Assembly (NCBI RefSeq): GCF_051020765.1
Contig: NC_134933.1
Location: 16,093,461 to 16,157,460, forward strand
Origin: Lasioglossum baleicum
Lineage: Eukaryota > Arthropoda > Insecta > Hymenoptera > Halictidae
Length of the DNA stretch: 64,000 bases
Reading direction: 5' to 3'
Below the pieces are notes generated by a model. It did not search any database and was not told the origin of the DNA. It was given only the letters and a program-made list of their open reading frames with translations. Of this stretch, positions 12,741-25,600 are shown one piece after another. A program made the translations under genes and the position numbers. Positions within the stretch are counted from its first letter, which is position 1. Each line of letters begins with the position of its first letter.

Positions 12741-13440
12741 AACTAGCCTGATTCTCGACGAGTGACCCGTTCAAGTGATTTTCCGCAGTGGAATGGGGTG
12801 AACGGGGCGATTCCAGCATGCTCTAGGAGCATTCTCCACGGAGAAAAGCGTGTCCCCGATGTCCGGTATGTTTCCTGGGGATTTAGGACGTCGAGGGCTC
12901 GGGACTGGCGTCGATGTAGTCGATGTCGGAGGATGTCGCAGTACTCGCGCGTCTGCCTTGTCGAGGGGACGAGCTTATCCGCGTCTTGACGTTCGCTGTC
13001 GAGACGGTTAACCGGTTTCCGGTCCGCTGCTGCGGCTGTTGTTTCGTTCTGGAACGAAATCAACAATACTTTTCGGGTCTGACACATTACAAACTACATC
13101 ACAGTTTACATAAAACTGAAAATAAAAAACCAAGTTCCAATTGCCCTTTGTGGCCCATGCTCACTTGAAACTACACTCACTATTGGGAGCTTGAGAAGTA
13201 GCATAGAGATGGTAAGAGAATATAAAAGGTAGTCCTACGTCTTAAGTTGTCCCAATAGTCCTCAAAATTTCAATCCCAAGAAATTCCTTAAGGTTTTTGC
13301 TTTTTTTATCATTTGGGGACCAATGAGCGTGACTATTTGGCCAAGAAAGGAAATGGGGATGTCAATACAAAGGCTGGCTCTAACATTTTTGGGACCAATC
13401 GCAGAGGCAGATGGTTCTGCCAACTTCTGAACTCTGAACG
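12741..13440. other. Probable STK32 3' UTR and downstream flank
   Basis: A CpG-rich 12750-13060 stretch grades into AT-rich DNA up to the STK32 stop at 13441. No canonical polyadenylation signal stands out on the minus strand close to the stop. Open frames here on both strands (for example 12743-13087) lack recognisable motifs. Confidence 0.35.
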
Positions 13441-13684
13441 CTACAATCTCGGCGAAACGGTAGCTTTGTCTGACCTTAGTCTCTCCTCAGCACCCAGCAT
13501 GGCAGTGTTCAGTTCCTCCTCCCACTGTTTCTCCTTCCTCTCCCTCTCCTGCCTCTCTAACTCGCGTTCTCTGTTGTACGCACGGTACTCCGGAATGAAT
13601 GCTAATCTCCTGAGATCCATGCTCGGTCCAGCGCCTTCCGCCAACGCGAGGGAGTCCTCCGGAGGGTGCTCGACTTTCAAGGAC
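13441..13684 (-). CDS. STK32: STK32 exon 8 (charged C-terminal helix and stop)
   Basis: About 80 codons ending in TAG (13443-13441). After a loop (SLKVEHPPEDSLALAEGAG) comes FIPEYRAYNRERELERQERE and further E/R/K/Q-rich residues, a likely long charged helix or coiled coil, then EERLRSDKATVSPRL. The acceptor TTCACCCAG lies just upstream. The final exon is much less conserved in the family than the kinase domain. Confidence 0.88.
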
Positions 13685-16600
13685 CTGGGTGAACAACAGA
13701 AAATAGCGAGGTAGCTCCGTCCCCCATTTCTGAATCGAAAACTCGTATACACTGAGATAACGAGGACCCGGCCCTTTGTACTACATCTTACGATCCTTCG
13801 GGTCTTCTGCACCCTTGGCTCTTATCCTAAGAGAATGTATTGTGTTGGATATTGCGGAAGTCTCGCTACTTCGCGATAAGGAGACGGAAAAACGGAGCGC
13901 GTTCTCAACCTCTTTTAGCTAATTTCTAATTACGAAGAGCTGGTGCATGTTTCTTGTGTCGGAAAAGGAATGAGAAGTGCTAAGCTGGCCACAAAGTCTT
14001 TGCATTTTGTTTCTTTTTAATCTGTCGATGGTATTATTTGAAAAAATAAATCTTAACCTCTTGCAGTGTAATAACGAGTGACACTTCAAACGAAATTTTC
14101 CGAATACGAATGTCATGCCCCTCTTTTAAGACAAAGTAAGATTCTATTATTTTGTAACCACTACTCAAGCATTAAAGTAAATGCAGGCTTGCAGTAAATA
14201 TTTTTCTTCTTTTTCGGTGAAATTATTAACGACAAAGAAGTTCGAATTATTGTAGTCACGAAGAAAATCGTACGGCGAAGAAGACAGGTTCACTGCAAGA
14301 CGACGGAACGTTTTCGCACAGAGTAGACATGTATTTTTCAGATTGATTTTTCACTACCGCGTAGAGGGAGAAATTGAGTTGAGGGCCGGATGAGAGTAAA
14401 AATTCATCTGCGATTGAATGGAGCCACGTCCTATTTCTCACCTCTGCTTCGCCAGGCGTTTCTTCTTTTTGTGCAACGGCTTCGTCTCGATGATCATCTC
14501 CTCGAGCTCGAAAGTCGGATCGCAATTAAGATGATCCTTCGGCGGCGTGAACGCCGGCTTGATTTGCTTGTTCAACACCTTCTCGAAGTCTAGCTCTCTC
14601 ATTATGCTCACTTGCTTCAGCTCCTTCAGCGTCGACACCCTCGCGCCCGGCGCCACGGTTAGCAGACGTTCTAAGAGATCGCGTATCTGGGAGCTCCAAC
14701 CGGATGGCGTATGCCTTTCCTCCTGCGAAATCATCCCTTCAACCTTTAGAGCACTATATTTACAACTTACTATATTTACGAAGATAGCAAATTGAAACAT
14801 TCTAATTCATTTCGTCCGACGAGACCCTCTAAACATCGATGAAACATGAAGAATGGTTACAAAGAACTGTTCCTGTGGACTCTTCACGTACTATACATAG
14901 TTCTCGATGTACTTGAGAACATTACCTGCAAGATTCGCAGAGCTTCTCTGTGCGACGTGGTGGAGTGTAAAGGATAAGGACGATCCCCTGCAAGCGTCTC
15001 CCAAGCCAGAATTCCCAGACTCCACCAGTCCACTGCGAAACCGTAGCCGAGAACACCAAACTCTTCGCAAGAACACATGTAGATTTCAGGAGCTGCGGGT
15101 AAACCAGATATTAAAGGAACCATAGAAATCACTTTAAGAATCTGTAACTAACTGTATAATCGTGTTGCCTCTATCAAACCTGATGCCTGGTTCTTGCTTC
15201 TTGGAACTTCGAATTATTATAAGGATTAACACATTTTAAGAATGTTAATACATACTGTCTTCGATTTATTAAGATTGTTAAAGAAAAAAAGAACAGGACG
15301 CAGACAATTTTTACTGTGCATAAAGACTCACGGTCTAATTACAATACATTCTCGAAATTCCCGGAGTAACGTGTTCTCAATGTTGTTTCGCGTAACCTAC
15401 GAGTAACGTTGAGGTATCGCATACCATCGAGGCATCGAAGAAAGACGATAAGAAATGTACGTAGGTGCTTAACGGTCATACAAGATCGAGAAAGGTTCGG
15501 GGACCACAGGGAGTAAAAAATAAGGAGATCAAGTAGAATGCGAAAGGTCAACGGGGGAAAGCGGTGCTGAAAAGATCGAGAGTTTTCGAGTGTCAAAGGA
15601 TTATTATAAGGATCAAGAGGATTCGGAGATCAAAGGGATGTTAGAAGGATCGGAGGGGTACCAGGAGGATCAATGAGATTTAGAGGTCAAAGGATACCCA
15701 AGAGCAGGCCTGGGCGCGGTTGGCTCGGGGAACACATGTTGCAGCTTCTCCTCTTCGTTTGGTCGGCAAGTTAGTCCCCTCCACGGTCACTCCGACTCTT
15801 CCCTTAGCCTTAGCCTTAGCCTTGGCACGAGCACCCCCACGAAATTAAAGGAATTGGTAAATGCCGCTAGTTCCACAGCTTCGGGCAAGGGTCTTATGTG
15901 CGTGTACATGTTTACATAGTAGTGGTGAGTAACCTGCCGGTGCAGCATCGTGGGGGTGCTCGTGCTAGAACTAAGGCTATGGCTAAGGCTAAGGCTAAGG
16001 GAAGAGTCGGAGTGGCCGTGGTGGGGACTTACTTGTCGACCAAGCGAAGAGGAGAAGCAGCAACATGTGTTCCCCGAGCCAACCGCGCCCAGGCCTGCCC
16101 AAGAGGATCAGGGACAAGGACCATCGGTGGCTAAGAAATAACGGAGCAGCGGGAATAGGGTCGAAATCTGGGCTCAAAATGGAGAAATCGAGCTGGAAGG
16201 CTCGACAGGAAATGAAGACTTTTCATTCGGAAGTAAGCTGCACCATAATTTAGTAATAGCCTGCGGATTTTATACATATAGAGAAAATTGAATTGACCAA
16301 ATGAACAACAGTGAGAGAATCATTGAAAGAATCTAAATAGAGCATTATTTCTAGCTTCTTACTATCATTAAGAAAAGAAATCAATATGTGTTTCCTGCAG
16401 ATTGAAAACAATGCAGACAATGTTCATTTTGCATAAAGATCCTAATGATTGCACTCTCATTTCTCTACGCTTCTCTCACTTCTCACTTCTCTCTACTTCA
16501 CACAATTCTCTAGAAGTTTCGTTTATTTCACCGAAAACTAGGTTTGCTTAGGATTCTATTGTTAAGATGTCAATGGTAGAGTAAGAACGTGCATGAACAT

Positions 16601-19600
16601 AATTGTTTGTCAAGCTATCCACTCAGTTGCTTGCGCAGCTGACTTGCAGTGGCGAAGTTGCAACGCCCGAAGTGCAAGCTGCTCGGTGCAGCTGTCGCTG
16701 AGGATTCTTTTCGTCGAATTTTCGAGCACGCGAAGGTTGTTCTGGGTTAGGCCTTAGTCTCATTTCTTTTGTAAGACCCATGCAATTTATCATTTTTCAA
16801 AATTTTGGTACACATTCACCGTAAAGTTAATAAGGTTCCTTATCTGTCTAGCATCAGAATGATACTACTAAATACTTTTAGCTTCTGCTAAATCAGATTT
16901 AGCGACAAAAGAGTAAGCACCGATGATCCGCATGACTAATTGCAAACTAGAGTAACCGGCCTAGTACCAGGCAGGATAGAAGCGCATTACGATAATCAGA
17001 TTTCCCGTTCGAGTCGTTAATGGCCTTAGGTCGGCGACGCGTGGTGTCTAATTAGTTCATTACCTATGTACGGTTTTGTTCCTGACATGGACGTCGCTAA
17101 TTCGCCGTACTCCAGGACCGTCGCGATGTTGAAGTCCGTTACGTGCGCGTGTCCTGCACAAAGAAGATAATTCCCCTATTACACGAGTCGCAAGGATATT
17201 GAGATCGTTCTACATCCACGAGTTTCCTCGAAGACAGTGAAGAGAAATCGATCAATTGTCAGCTGGCTATCGTCGCCGGTCACACAACATCTGTCAACTG
17301 AAGAGAAGCGTCAAGATGTCATCTCTGCGTGGCCTCCGATCAGCCGTGAGGATATCGGGTATCCCATTATCTCCCTTTCAGGGTTCGACCTGTGTGCTGA
17401 ATTTTAATACGATACTGGTGTTCTGTTTCCACAGTGCACAGGTATAATGTTGCAACTATGGGAGCAAGGGTTGTAGTGGAACGGTCCGCTGAATACACGA
17501 GCAATTGCCGGTGATTCCAGGTAAGGATTGTACACGGGAAACCTGTGATCAACGACGTCTCTAACAAGACCGTATCTCTATCGCAGTGTCGTTATTACTT
17601 GTTCGGAAGACTATTCCCTGAAACAGAAATTTGTAGGATGGCTCTCGGTGAATACTGGAGCAATTGCTGGCAATTCCTGGGTGCAGTTCTGGAAACCTGT
17701 GATCAACCACGCTTCTTCTAACGAGACTGTCTCTTCGCTCGTTGGGAACGAAATAATATTTCGTCTTCAACCCTTGACGAAAAATTTCTGGAAATATGTC
17801 CTGCGAATATTGGAAATATTACTAGCAAATCTCGGCGAGTGTTGGGTCCTGAAAAGTTATGATTTGTGCTTATAAATTGATCTTCTTTTTTGTTATTTAC
17901 TACGTCAATTCATTTTTACTAATAACTAGACAGCGGATGTTTATGCGAAATATACATTTTCTGCCAGAATTGCGACAAACTGGAACGACATAGAAATTTA
18001 TTTTCTTTCCTCGTATGTTGAAGGGGTTGTAAATAATACAACAGTATTTTTAAATTTTTCTAATGGTCCGTTTTAAATTATACCTACTCATTTTTGCTAT
18101 AAATGCATAAAATCCGCTGTCTACTAATAACTATATAGCGAATTGAAATATTATAATGGCATTTTCTATAAAATTAGGTCGTTTCTATCTAACGAGATTT
18201 GCTTAACAAAATTTGTAAGAACAACTGCACAGTGCTGCTTCGTCGAATACAGACACCATTATCTCGGCGATTCCTGATTAGGATTGTGTTCTGGAGACCT
18301 GTAACTACATCACGTTCTCCGGCAAGTGTATCGCAGTACCATTTTGATATTATGTATATTCCGAACAAAATATTGTTTCATCTTCAACCACCGGTTAAAT
18401 GTTTCGACAAAATTATTATCAGTTTCTGAAGGATCTTGGCAGTAAAATATGCAGCGAACGTATACCGTCATTATCGTTCGCCAATATCGAGAGAGGATTA
18501 AAACGAGGCCGTGCTCTCCGCTGGAATTAATACGGAAGTTACGCTGCAATTTCTATAGGGTTTTTTAAAAGGTCGCTCGTTGGAAGGTTTCGAAAAGAGG
18601 CGGTTTTTGCGGTGGAGAGGAATTCTCGAGGACGGTGACACCGGCCTTCCGTAATTTTAAATGATGCAGAAGCAATCTCGTGGCTTGAACAACAGTCGCT
18701 TAAGTACACCGGGGAATTAGGGTTGCGCGTTCCTCCAGGCTCCCCCAAGCTGCACCATGTCAACCCCTTTCATTTTCTCATTCGCGTTCGCATCGATGCA
18801 ATGGTAGCGGTGCTCGCCTGGGAATTTTGCATGGAGGTTTGCATCGATCTTGATAATCGCAATCGAGAGAGTGGAATAAAACAAAAGGCTGTCTCGCTGT
18901 TTTATCGCGTTCGTCGAACGATCTCGCCAATTTCGAAACAAAGATACCCGTAATATATTGTGCAGTATATCCAGAATATTTGTATAGGACAGATTACGTG
19001 GCACGAAAATACAGGACAAATAATATTAAAGCTGAAAGGGAGGTCGAGTCTCGAGCCTTGGAAAATCGCTAAATCTTTCACTCGGAACATTTCTTTTGCC
19101 GTTTCAAAAATGAATTTTGCCCCGTGACGACACGCTCAAAGGATTCAATGGAACGACTTCCTCGGAAGGCGGCTTCTCAACAACCTCCACGGCGAATCTA
19201 TTTTTCAGAAATTCAGAGCAAAGGGGAGCTTGCAAAGTTTATGATCGCGAGGAACGCGATCGAACGCTGCAGTCGCTTTGTGAAGTCGTGTGTTCCGTCG
19301 AGGAAAATAACCTATCCCCGCCTTTGAACCGAAGATCGTTTGTAATTCTCGCGATCCCACTAACCGGGGGACGATCCCGGAAGCTAAAAAATTAACTCTG
19401 GTATAATGTTCTGATAAATATCGAATAAAATTAAGCACTAGATCGATGAAGTGATTGCGCGTCAAATTTTCGTAGTCGATAATGGGGGGTCAAACGTGTT
19501 CCGAACACCGTAGAATTCTTTATAGGCTGAGTCAGTGTTCTGCCATAGTCACGCCGTGAAAAGAGAGAGGAAAATGACCGGATCTGCGGCCTGCTACGTC

Positions 19601-22600
19601 ACCGGAATATAATGCAGTCCTCCATTGCATTGTGGCCGTTCTTCGACCATTGGAGAACCCACGAAAGAGGTTCTCCGCTCTCAACGTGAGTCCTTTTTCG
19701 AACAGCACCGCACAGGACCAGCGAAATTTAATTAATACCAACGGTGCTAATAGCGAACGCAATTTTCCGGATGCCTACGTTATCACGTTAATAGGATTGG
19801 CTTTGATAAGAGCAATGCGGTAGAATAATCTCGGCCATTGCATTGCCTCGTTAATCGCGCGACGTGCAGAACACGTTCTCGTGTAATTGGGAAACATACT
19901 TCTGTTTGCACTCGGTGGTGATAATTTCATTACAAATATTAACGCGGGATAAAAATTCTTTGCGTTGATTACGAGAAAGCATTCTCCTGTTCTCTCGATT
20001 ATTTCAATTATTTCGTATTGTTCCACGTTTTGTCTGGTATTTCTCAGAGAAACGTTTGGTTAAATTCTTGTTGAGTGGTCTTTTAATTATTCCGCATGCA
20101 TTGCGCTGCCTGCCAATTAAAATGATAGTGCTCCCAGAAAATGCAGTTTTAAATATTCAGAAGGATCGCGAACACGGTGCTCACGCCAATTTATTTTCCC
20201 GTGGTCTTTTACAGTAACTACATTGTAAATTTTGTGAACTTACAGCAAAGAGGGTGCGAGCAAACTCCTACACACCAAAGAGATGTCAGTCTCTACATAT
20301 AAATATCTACAGTCGCAATAAAATCTTTCCTACGACATACTAAATAATCGAACATCTTCAAAGCGCAACAACTTCCGCAGCTATTTACGCGCATTAATTT
20401 CTGCTAACTTCCAAAGCGTATACTTTTCATCGAGGAAAACGGGAAACGAAAATTTATTCGGAGAGTAGTGCATCCTTTCGAAGAATAAACAAGCAAATGA
20501 ATTATCCGACGGGATAGGAACCGGCAGTGTTTAACCAACCGTGGTATTTCAAAAACCTACCCGACGATCTTGATAATTGAATCCCGCAAAATTCCAGGCT
20601 CGAGATTGAAAATTTGTGCAAATATCCGTGTCGGATTCGGATTTGAATAATTTTAATTACTTCCGGAAAACTCGCCGCGCGGAGAAGACGAGAGACGGAA
20701 GTGGAATGGTGTTAATCGAATACAATTTTAAGCCGCCCCCGTCGACTTTATTTCGATTGCTGTCAAGAACACCGACTCGTTTCTGAGAACAGTTTTTTGC
20801 AGGGATCGAGAGAGATTTATGGGACTCTTTAATCGGTTCTATTTAAAACATGGACCGCAGAAATCCTCTTTAAAAAAGCCGTCCTCATATTGCGAATTTC
20901 GATGAAAAGGCAAAACAGAGTTCGCGGGGATTTATGCAAAGTTTTCTTCTTCTTAAACGCTTCCTGCTGGAATAGAATTTACAACGTACTTGAATAGAAA
21001 TGCCTTCAAAAATACGTTTCACAAGTGATTAAACGAATCTGATTTTATTGAAATGATCGGTCCTAATAGCATCTCATTAATTAGTATCCTAATTAATCAA
21101 CATTTCTACTTAGAAATGAATCTGATTTAGGTATAACAGGAAAAATAGTAACAGTATTAGTAGTGGCGTTAATTAACTATGATCCATAAATTAAATCCAA
21201 CCTAGGCGCTCCCCTATGTAGTTCAAAAAATTGGCTGCTATCCAAGGGTTGAATGAAAAATTACAACCGAAGTGTTTATTTCGATGCCTGGTTGTTGAGC
21301 TTTTATGAGGCTTGTTCGCTCCACTCGAGGATTCTAATTTTCGTGCTCGGGCCATCTCATTAAACTGTCTTCTATCGTTTTTCCGGTCCCTTGGTCCGAT
21401 TCGAAGGCAAGGGTGGCACGTGTTTGTGTTTCATCCGCGAACAACGTGCCCCGAGGAAGAATTATGAAAGTTTCGAGTGTGCCGCGTCGACAACAGGAGA
21501 ATGAGAGACGAGAGGAAGGGCGGCGAGTGTCAAGGTACACCGGGACAGAAAGTTATTCGCGTGTGTTCGCCGTCAGGAGCCTTCCAGAGCCTTATTTCGC
21601 CACATTTCCAGGCTGACGCGTGCTCGTTCAACCCTTATGTCCATACCAAAAATTCCCGCAACGTTCAATAACACTGCCAGTCGTCTGACGGCGAGTTCCA
21701 GCGCATATCTTCGTGCTCCAGTTTAGATGCGTTTAAAATTAGATGGTGAATTTGATACGTTTATGGAAAAAATTAATAGATGAAATTTCCCTCAGGACGG
21801 TTCAGAGAATTAGTAGAGGAAAAAGTTTCGAGTTGGCTTGAATTTTGGTCCGACACAGTTCGTTACTGACCTACGAATTTTATATCATACATTTATCAAC
21901 CAAACGGTGGAGAGAGCAAAATTTAACAAAAAATTTTATAAAGAAAAATTAAACCGACTTCGAAAAAACGCACTAAAAAGTATAAAATAATTTCCATTTA
22001 ATTTCTGTGAATACACACGAACTTAAATACAATACAATCTTTTCGGAGGCGGCGCAAAATTGAAAATTTTCGACACTGGAAATTACGAAAATCCTTAAAT
22101 TCTTCTACATGCTTTCACATATTAATGTATCTTCTCTTCCCACCAACTGATTTCCAAGCCCACAGAAAAAGAGTAGACAACTCAATAATTAAATAAACAA
22201 CCGAAATGAATTTTCTCGTCAAATAATTATTATGGACAAGTGAAAAGAAATTCGATCATCGATGACTGTTATGAGAGATCGAAATAAATTTCTCTCATCG
22301 ATAACTGTTATGAGTCATCGAAATGAACTTTTCTCATCGATAACATCGAGCAATCGACAGTTTTTCTTCATCGATAACCGTTATCGAGGAGGATCCAATT
22401 TTTTGGACACTAATAACTGTTATTTGTAACCAAAAAGTATAAAAATCGATATTTTCTAATCATTTTGTTCTCCGAATTTTTTCCTTTATATTTTTTTGTA
22501 CATTATCTTAAATTTCAATAATAATCAACTTTACATATATGAATGATTTTTATCGTAGAAAATTTCATAATAAATGTTATTTTTGGTCCCTGCTGCGAAG

Positions 22601-25600
22601 CAATATTTTCGTTTAATCGATGCGGGATAAACGAAATTCGCGTCGCCTCCGGAAAGTTCTCCAAATATTTTTACCTTGTATCAACTGGTGTCGTGGCACA
22701 AAGCGGTCGATATACGGAAAGCGCAAGCACGAGGTTTTTTGCGAAATAATTTATATTTGTTCGGCCATTCGTCAAACTCAAATTCATGTCGTAGGGAGCT
22801 TTGGGAATATACACGACACGCGTTTCCATTTTATTGCAATCCAGAAAAGCTTATTTGATCCGCCATTTCGTTTCTACGAAACAGTCACGTTCCGAGCACA
22901 CTTGAACTGGTTCTCGTTTCGGGCTCGACTTATTGTTAGTGTCACTCAGAGAAGCCGTCACGCGACCCATAAGGAGCCCATTTTTATTCAGACAATAACT
23001 TCTTGCTGGAATATGATCGGCTATTAACATGTTCGGAACGGGAAACAACTCGTCGAGTGATCTTAATCATTTCATTGGATTATGCACAATTCTAGAGGAC
23101 ATCAGTCCTCTAGTATGTCTCTTTTCCTCGTGCGTCGACGGTCGCTAGTGAATTGTATAATACGATCAGATACGTTAAGTAATAAAGTATAGCTCAGCTG
23201 GGTCAAAGTACGGATATTACACCGGTCGGTGTACAGGCAAATATTACAGGTAAATATTATTGATTTCCGGGCTCCGGGGACACTAGCATTCCAGCGAACA
23301 CCGTCACAAACGGAATCCGTCGCGTCGCGTCCCTCTGCGGCAGTTTATCTCGCTAAGGCACTTTTATATTATCCCCGCAATCATGAGTTCTCAATCAAAC
23401 GGCAGTTCAGAAAATTTACTGCATTCCCATCAGTATCTTCATTTTCTCGTTTTAAAGATCACCATATGGTCGTTGAACTTGTCCATTTATCGACTGCAAA
23501 ATAGTCCCGGTTCAAAAACACAAGATCACTCACTCAGAGTTCGATAATATTTCAAAAAATACGAGACAAATTTTGTATATTTACCAGAAATAAAATCATG
23601 AAAACAACTTTGGAAGGCTCAAAAAATAATGCAATTTAACTGATGACCTATGTTTTAAACGGCAATATTTCAAAAGGGAAAGTATGTGACATGCGGCGCT
23701 CTTTCTTACAACCACAGAATGTCCACGCATGTTTCAGTAACACCGCGTTCCTCTCGCAAAGAAAAATAGAACAAAACTAAATCAAGCATTGAACGTAAAT
23801 GGATGCTCTGTGAATTCTATCGCGTTTTCCAATGTTTATAAGCCACAGAAATCACGATGAAGCTACCAAATTGAAAAGAAACGCAAAATTCTTGTTTGAT
23901 AGGTCCGAGGATCGTCTAACTCTAACCGATCGGAACCACCACACAAACATGTCAATCCATACAGGAACAAATTAATCGAAGCATTCTCATAGAGGATCTC
24001 TCTATCCCCAATATTCTGGACCAGAGCACGCCGCGGTTGGTTAGTTGGTTTCCACATTCGCTATTGACTATACACATCGGCGCGCTACGAGCATGCATGT
24101 GTATCTATCTCGCAATGGAAGCTAATTAGTGAAGCGAGTTCTCTTTCAAACGCTTAGGTCCTCCAAATTAGTGCTTGAAATAATTGGTATCTGGCTCGTT
24201 GCCTTATTCGACATTCTTACATCATTCATATCTATACTTCGTACTGTGATCAACGTCTTCAACGCTTTACGTGTAATGTGATTATGCACAAGAAAAACGT
24301 CACATCTCGAAATTTTTCGGTTTTCTCGTTTTATTACATTAAAATACTCGCCAGAGTATTGATAAATACATTTTTATGTTAATATATACTTATAAAACTA
24401 ACCCCATAGATAGCCTTATTAAGTTCTATTTGTTTTTACTTGCAGTCACAGCTAGGTAAACTATCAAAGGACTTTGAACCGCTCTCCCGCAAAAGTTGTA
24501 TTTTTATATTTGTGACGCTTTTCTTGTGCGTGAGCGGCATCAGAAGAATTGTCAGTTTCACGGGTCAACATTAATTTATGCATAAAGATCCGCAACTAAC
24601 ATATAAAGCATGTCGGTTCTTGACAGGAATACATTGTATTCAATTTACTCAGTTTAATAAGAAACTTTTGCTGCGGATTACACGTCGATACACACAGTGT
24701 ATCCCCTAAGGGGATGCTGCGCAGGAAGGAAAAAAGTCTGCCGGAACTCGGATCGATTTTTTTTATTTTTGATCGGAGCTCGACGCGATTGCTCGACGTT
24801 TAATGGCGCGTAACAGCCCGGAAATTACTCGGAAGGATTATCCGATGATTTTCATGTAAAACCGAGATTTTACGAGCGGCTTAGCATATTTGCGTGCCGT
24901 GAAATTGGACCGGTTGTAATTTGCGTAATTCCCAGAATGTGCCTTACCTCGGCGCAGCCTTTGTGGTCGTGTTTTAACAATATCCCGAACATCGGCGCAC
25001 AGTATTCCGATAGTTATGGTATCTCTCGTGAAATTTCGAGCGATTCCAGCCGATTATTGGCCGAACAGAAACTCGATGCACGTCCAACCACCGTTTTCGA
25101 ACCTGTTATACTGTTAACGATCGTCAACTTTCGAGGGTTCGTTTGACGCAACTTCTCCCCAAATGTTCTGCTATTTCACACTAACGAGAGGCGATTGTGT
25201 GTGATTGGCAATTGGCGATTTATATTCACGATTCGATCGACGATTGTCGAAAACCTGGAACAGATCTAGTTGACCCCGCTTTGTTTCGGGGTGTATCAAC
25301 ACGATACACGATGCACGTGCTTCGACTCTAACGAACCTTCGTTATCGAGCATAAAATATTTAGTTCTGAATCACTCGAAAATCAGATTGCAACGGTAACG
25401 AGCTTTTTAGTAGATTTTTTCGTGGAACGTGCTAGCCAACGTGGCAGACTCTCTTCATGCTTTTATAGACCCTAGCACGAATTATCGTGCACTTAATTGC
25501 TTATTACGCAGACTCACGCCATGCTCGATCGATATTCTACTTTCAAGACTTTGTCCGACATTTTTAACATTCTGATTCCTCTGGGCTTCGTGAGGAAACG

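Larger units (their letters stand above)
15093..17063 (-). other. STK32 intron 5
   Basis: 1.97 kb holding a long palindrome (15704-16098) and a GACTGCGGAT-family element (16259-16443). Short purine-rich GGATCA-like repeats occur at 15600-15690. No exon of any other gene was recognised. Confidence 0.7.

Noticed and set aside
15780..16010. TTAGCC repeats as a telomere-like sequence
   Set aside because: The usual insect telomere unit is TTAGG; the hexamer here is different, occurs three or four times per arm and belongs to the palindrome.
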